Shown here piece after piece: positions 62,716 through 64,000 of a stretch of DNA of 64,000 bases. The position numbers and the translations under genes were made by a program. This DNA is from JACRCG01 sp964524835 (GTDB lineage: Bacteria > Desulfobacterota > Desulfuromonadia > Geobacterales > Pseudopelobacteraceae). Each line of letters opens with the position of its first letter. The first letter of the stretch is position 1. The DNA is taken from NCBI GenBank assembly GCA_964524835.1, contig CAZGEG010000010.1, positions 1-64,000 of the forward strand, given 5' to 3'. Below the pieces are notes generated by a model. That model was given only the letters and a program-made list of their open reading frames with translations, was not told the DNA's origin and did not search any database.

Positions 62716-63597
62716 CTACCATAATAACTCCCGCTCCGATGTGAATAATCTGCTCCTGCCGCTGAGAGGATCTGTGAACTTCAGTTTGTGAGCAACAAGC
62801 TGGAGCGGCGTGTCGAAGTTGTCTTCCCGCTCTTCCTCCAGTTCGGGATAATACCGGTCGTTCAGTATTCCGAAGCCGAGACCGCTCATGTGGATCCGCA
62901 GCTGATGGGTTTTCCCGGTTTGCGGCTGCAGGATAAAGCGGGCCGTCTTTCCTTTTACCTCCACCAGGCTGATGGCGGAGCGGGCATTTTCCCTGCCGGG
63001 TGCCGTTTTCATCCGGAACCACGGTTCGCCTCGCTCAATTCTGTTACCGACATCCCAGGAAGCGGGCGCCTGAGTTGGCAGACACGCCGCGAGCGCCTGG
63101 TAGGTCTTTTCGACGAGGCCGTTCATGAAGAGTGTGCCGTAGAGCCCCCTGCTCTTCCTGTTGACGGAAAAGAGCACTATTCCGGCTGTTTCACGGTCTA
63201 TGCGGTGGAGCGGAGCCAGGTCTTCGATTCCGGTGCTGACCCGCAGCCGGTTCAGCAGGCATTCGTCAACGTAACGTCCGCCCGGGGTCACCGGAAGGAA
63301 ATGCGGTTTGCATGCGACCAGGATCTCGTCATCGAGTAGCAGGATTTTTTCTCTAAAAGGAATGATCGGCTCACTGCTGACTTCGCGGAAATAAAAAATA
63401 CGGTTCTGGGGGGCGTAAGCGGAATCAAGCGTTATCCGGTCCCCCTTTTCGTCAAGGACCTTGCCCTCCGCTATCCGCATCTCCCATATTTCCCGGGAAA
63501 TGGCGGGAAACCTTCTGCCGAGGAACGAAAGGATGGAAGGATACGGTTTTTCGGTTTCCGGCATGGTAACGACGGAGGGGTGTTTTGAAATTCCCAT
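62716..63597 (-). CDS. RluA-family pseudouridine synthase
   Basis: 293 residues. HRIDRETAGIVLFSVN holds the catalytic Asp of the RluA motif (HRxDxxTSG); LQPQTGKTHQLRIHM and GILNDRYYPE are also typical. There is no S4 domain at the N terminus. Closer relatives are the RluA-type synthases annotated only as tRNA/rRNA pseudouridine synthase, so the target uridine is unknown. Confidence 0.88.
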   Translation of the reverse strand: MGISKHPSVVTMPETEKPYPSILSFLGRRFPAISREIWEMRIAEGKVLDEKGDRITLDSAYAPQNRIFYFREVSSEPIIPFREKILLLDDEILVACKPHFLPVTPGGRYVDECLLNRLRVSTGIEDLAPLHRIDRETAGIVLFSVNRKSRGLYGTLFMNGLVEKTYQALAACLPTQAPASWDVGNRIERGEPWFRMKTAPGRENARSAISLVEVKGKTARFILQPQTGKTHQLRIHMSGLGFGILNDRYYPELEEEREDNFDTPLQLVAHKLKFTDPLSGRSRLFTSERELLW

Positions 63598-63619
63598 GTA
63601 ACGTTTCCTTATCGGCCAA

Positions 63620-64000
63620 TCATACGGCTTGTTTTGAGTTGATCAGCTGATCGCTGGTTATGGTCTCTATCCCTTTACGCCGGTATCGCTCCATAATGTC
63701 TGCCATATTGTTCCGCGATGCAACGGCATCCGTGACGACCACCACCCGGTAGCCGCGGTTCAAGGCGCCGAGAGCCGTATAATAGACGCAATAGGCGGCA
63801 TCGACTCCGGTCAGGTACAGTGTATCAACCTGACGGTCGAGCAGCAACTGCTCAAACTGGCGGTTCGAGAAGGCATCGGTTCTGTTCTTTTCAAAGTCAT
63901 TGGAGTTGATGATTTTGATCCTGCGGTCGACCAGCACTTTTTCTGCTCGTCTGCCGCCATGCAATCGAACGAACAGGTTGTTGCTGAAGACCTGCCGGAT
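63620..64000 (-). CDS. Isochorismatase-family cysteine hydrolase, 5' end outside window
   Basis: The last 127 codons of a gene whose start is beyond the window end; the frame is open to 64000. LLLDRQVDTLYLTGVDAAYCVYYTALGALNRGYRVVVVTDAV holds the nucleophile Cys in the DAAYCVYYTA context (GxxxxxCV...). The catalytic Asp near the N terminus is not visible. Typical substrates are amides (nicotinamide, biuret) but this one is not determined. Confidence 0.8.
   Translation of the reverse strand: MRQVFSNNLFVRLHGGRRAEKVLVDRRIKIINSNDFEKNRTDAFSNRQFEQLLLDRQVDTLYLTGVDAAYCVYYTALGALNRGYRVVVVTDAVASRNNMADIMERYRRKGIETITSDQLINSKQAV

Overview
The window looks like chromosome of a Geobacter-like bacterium (Desulfuromonadia, former Deltaproteobacteria). 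This is inferred from gene content, not from a search: a selenocysteine formate dehydrogenase beside selB and tRNA-Sec, a tungstate transporter, an FdhD-MobA fusion, many two-component and cyclic-di-GMP genes, and a fadN/fadA/fadE beta-oxidation set. Most of it is GC-rich with tight operons. The first ~3.5 kb is clearly more AT-rich and looks acquired.

Layout. (1) 1-3750: an AT-rich accessory segment on the minus strand. It holds an RloC-like AAA ATPase with a zinc-hook CxxC and an Arg-Glu-His anticodon-nuclease-like triad, followed by a truncated radical-SAM protein. Repeated TGACCGGA operator-like palindromes lie upstream, next to a broken BrnA-type antitoxin remnant. (2) 3756-8041: an ABC export operon (adaptor, ATPase, permease), a macro-domain protein and a YkgJ-type cysteine-cluster protein. 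(3) 8042-13752: a ferredoxin-like protein, a YgbA-type protein, a sensor kinase/NtrC-type regulator pair and an exported transglutaminase. (4) 13974-28530: a selenium/molybdenum/tungsten block: LysR regulator, selB, tRNA-Sec, three-subunit formate dehydrogenase with an in-frame UGA, fdhD-mobA, tupABC behind an attenuator-like leader, mobB, moaA and a MOSC protein. (5) 28527-45832: a diguanylate cyclase, then fatty-acid genes (enoyl-CoA hydratase, thioesterase, FadH-like reductase, fadE, fadA, fadN, fadD, a FadL-type porin, an SCP-2 protein). A 100-N assembly gap lies at 39100-39199. (6) 45906-64000: housekeeping genes (cytidylate-kinase-like, smc, roadblock protein, ftsY, zapB, zapA, 5-FCL, rny, ymdB, tyrS, RNase J, plsC, an RF-like hydrolase, rlmI-like, mogA, an RluA-type synthase, a truncated cysteine hydrolase).

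How the parts connect. Two exactly adjacent copies of a 20-bp motif occur just upstream of the kinase/regulator operon (12630-12669). The same motif, again as a 20-bp tandem pair, lies upstream of formate dehydrogenase (17035-17074), followed by an IHF consensus and a perfect sigma-54 -24/-12 element. This is a complete enhancer-IHF-promoter layout and suggests that the NtrC-type regulator at 11230-12606 drives formate dehydrogenase. SelB and tRNA-Sec decode the UGA in that enzyme, and tupABC, mobB, moaA, the MOSC protein, fdhD-mobA and mogA would supply and insert its W/Mo cofactor. Separately, fadD and the fadL-type gene are divergent and share an 18-20 bp operator overlapping the -35 box of both promoters.
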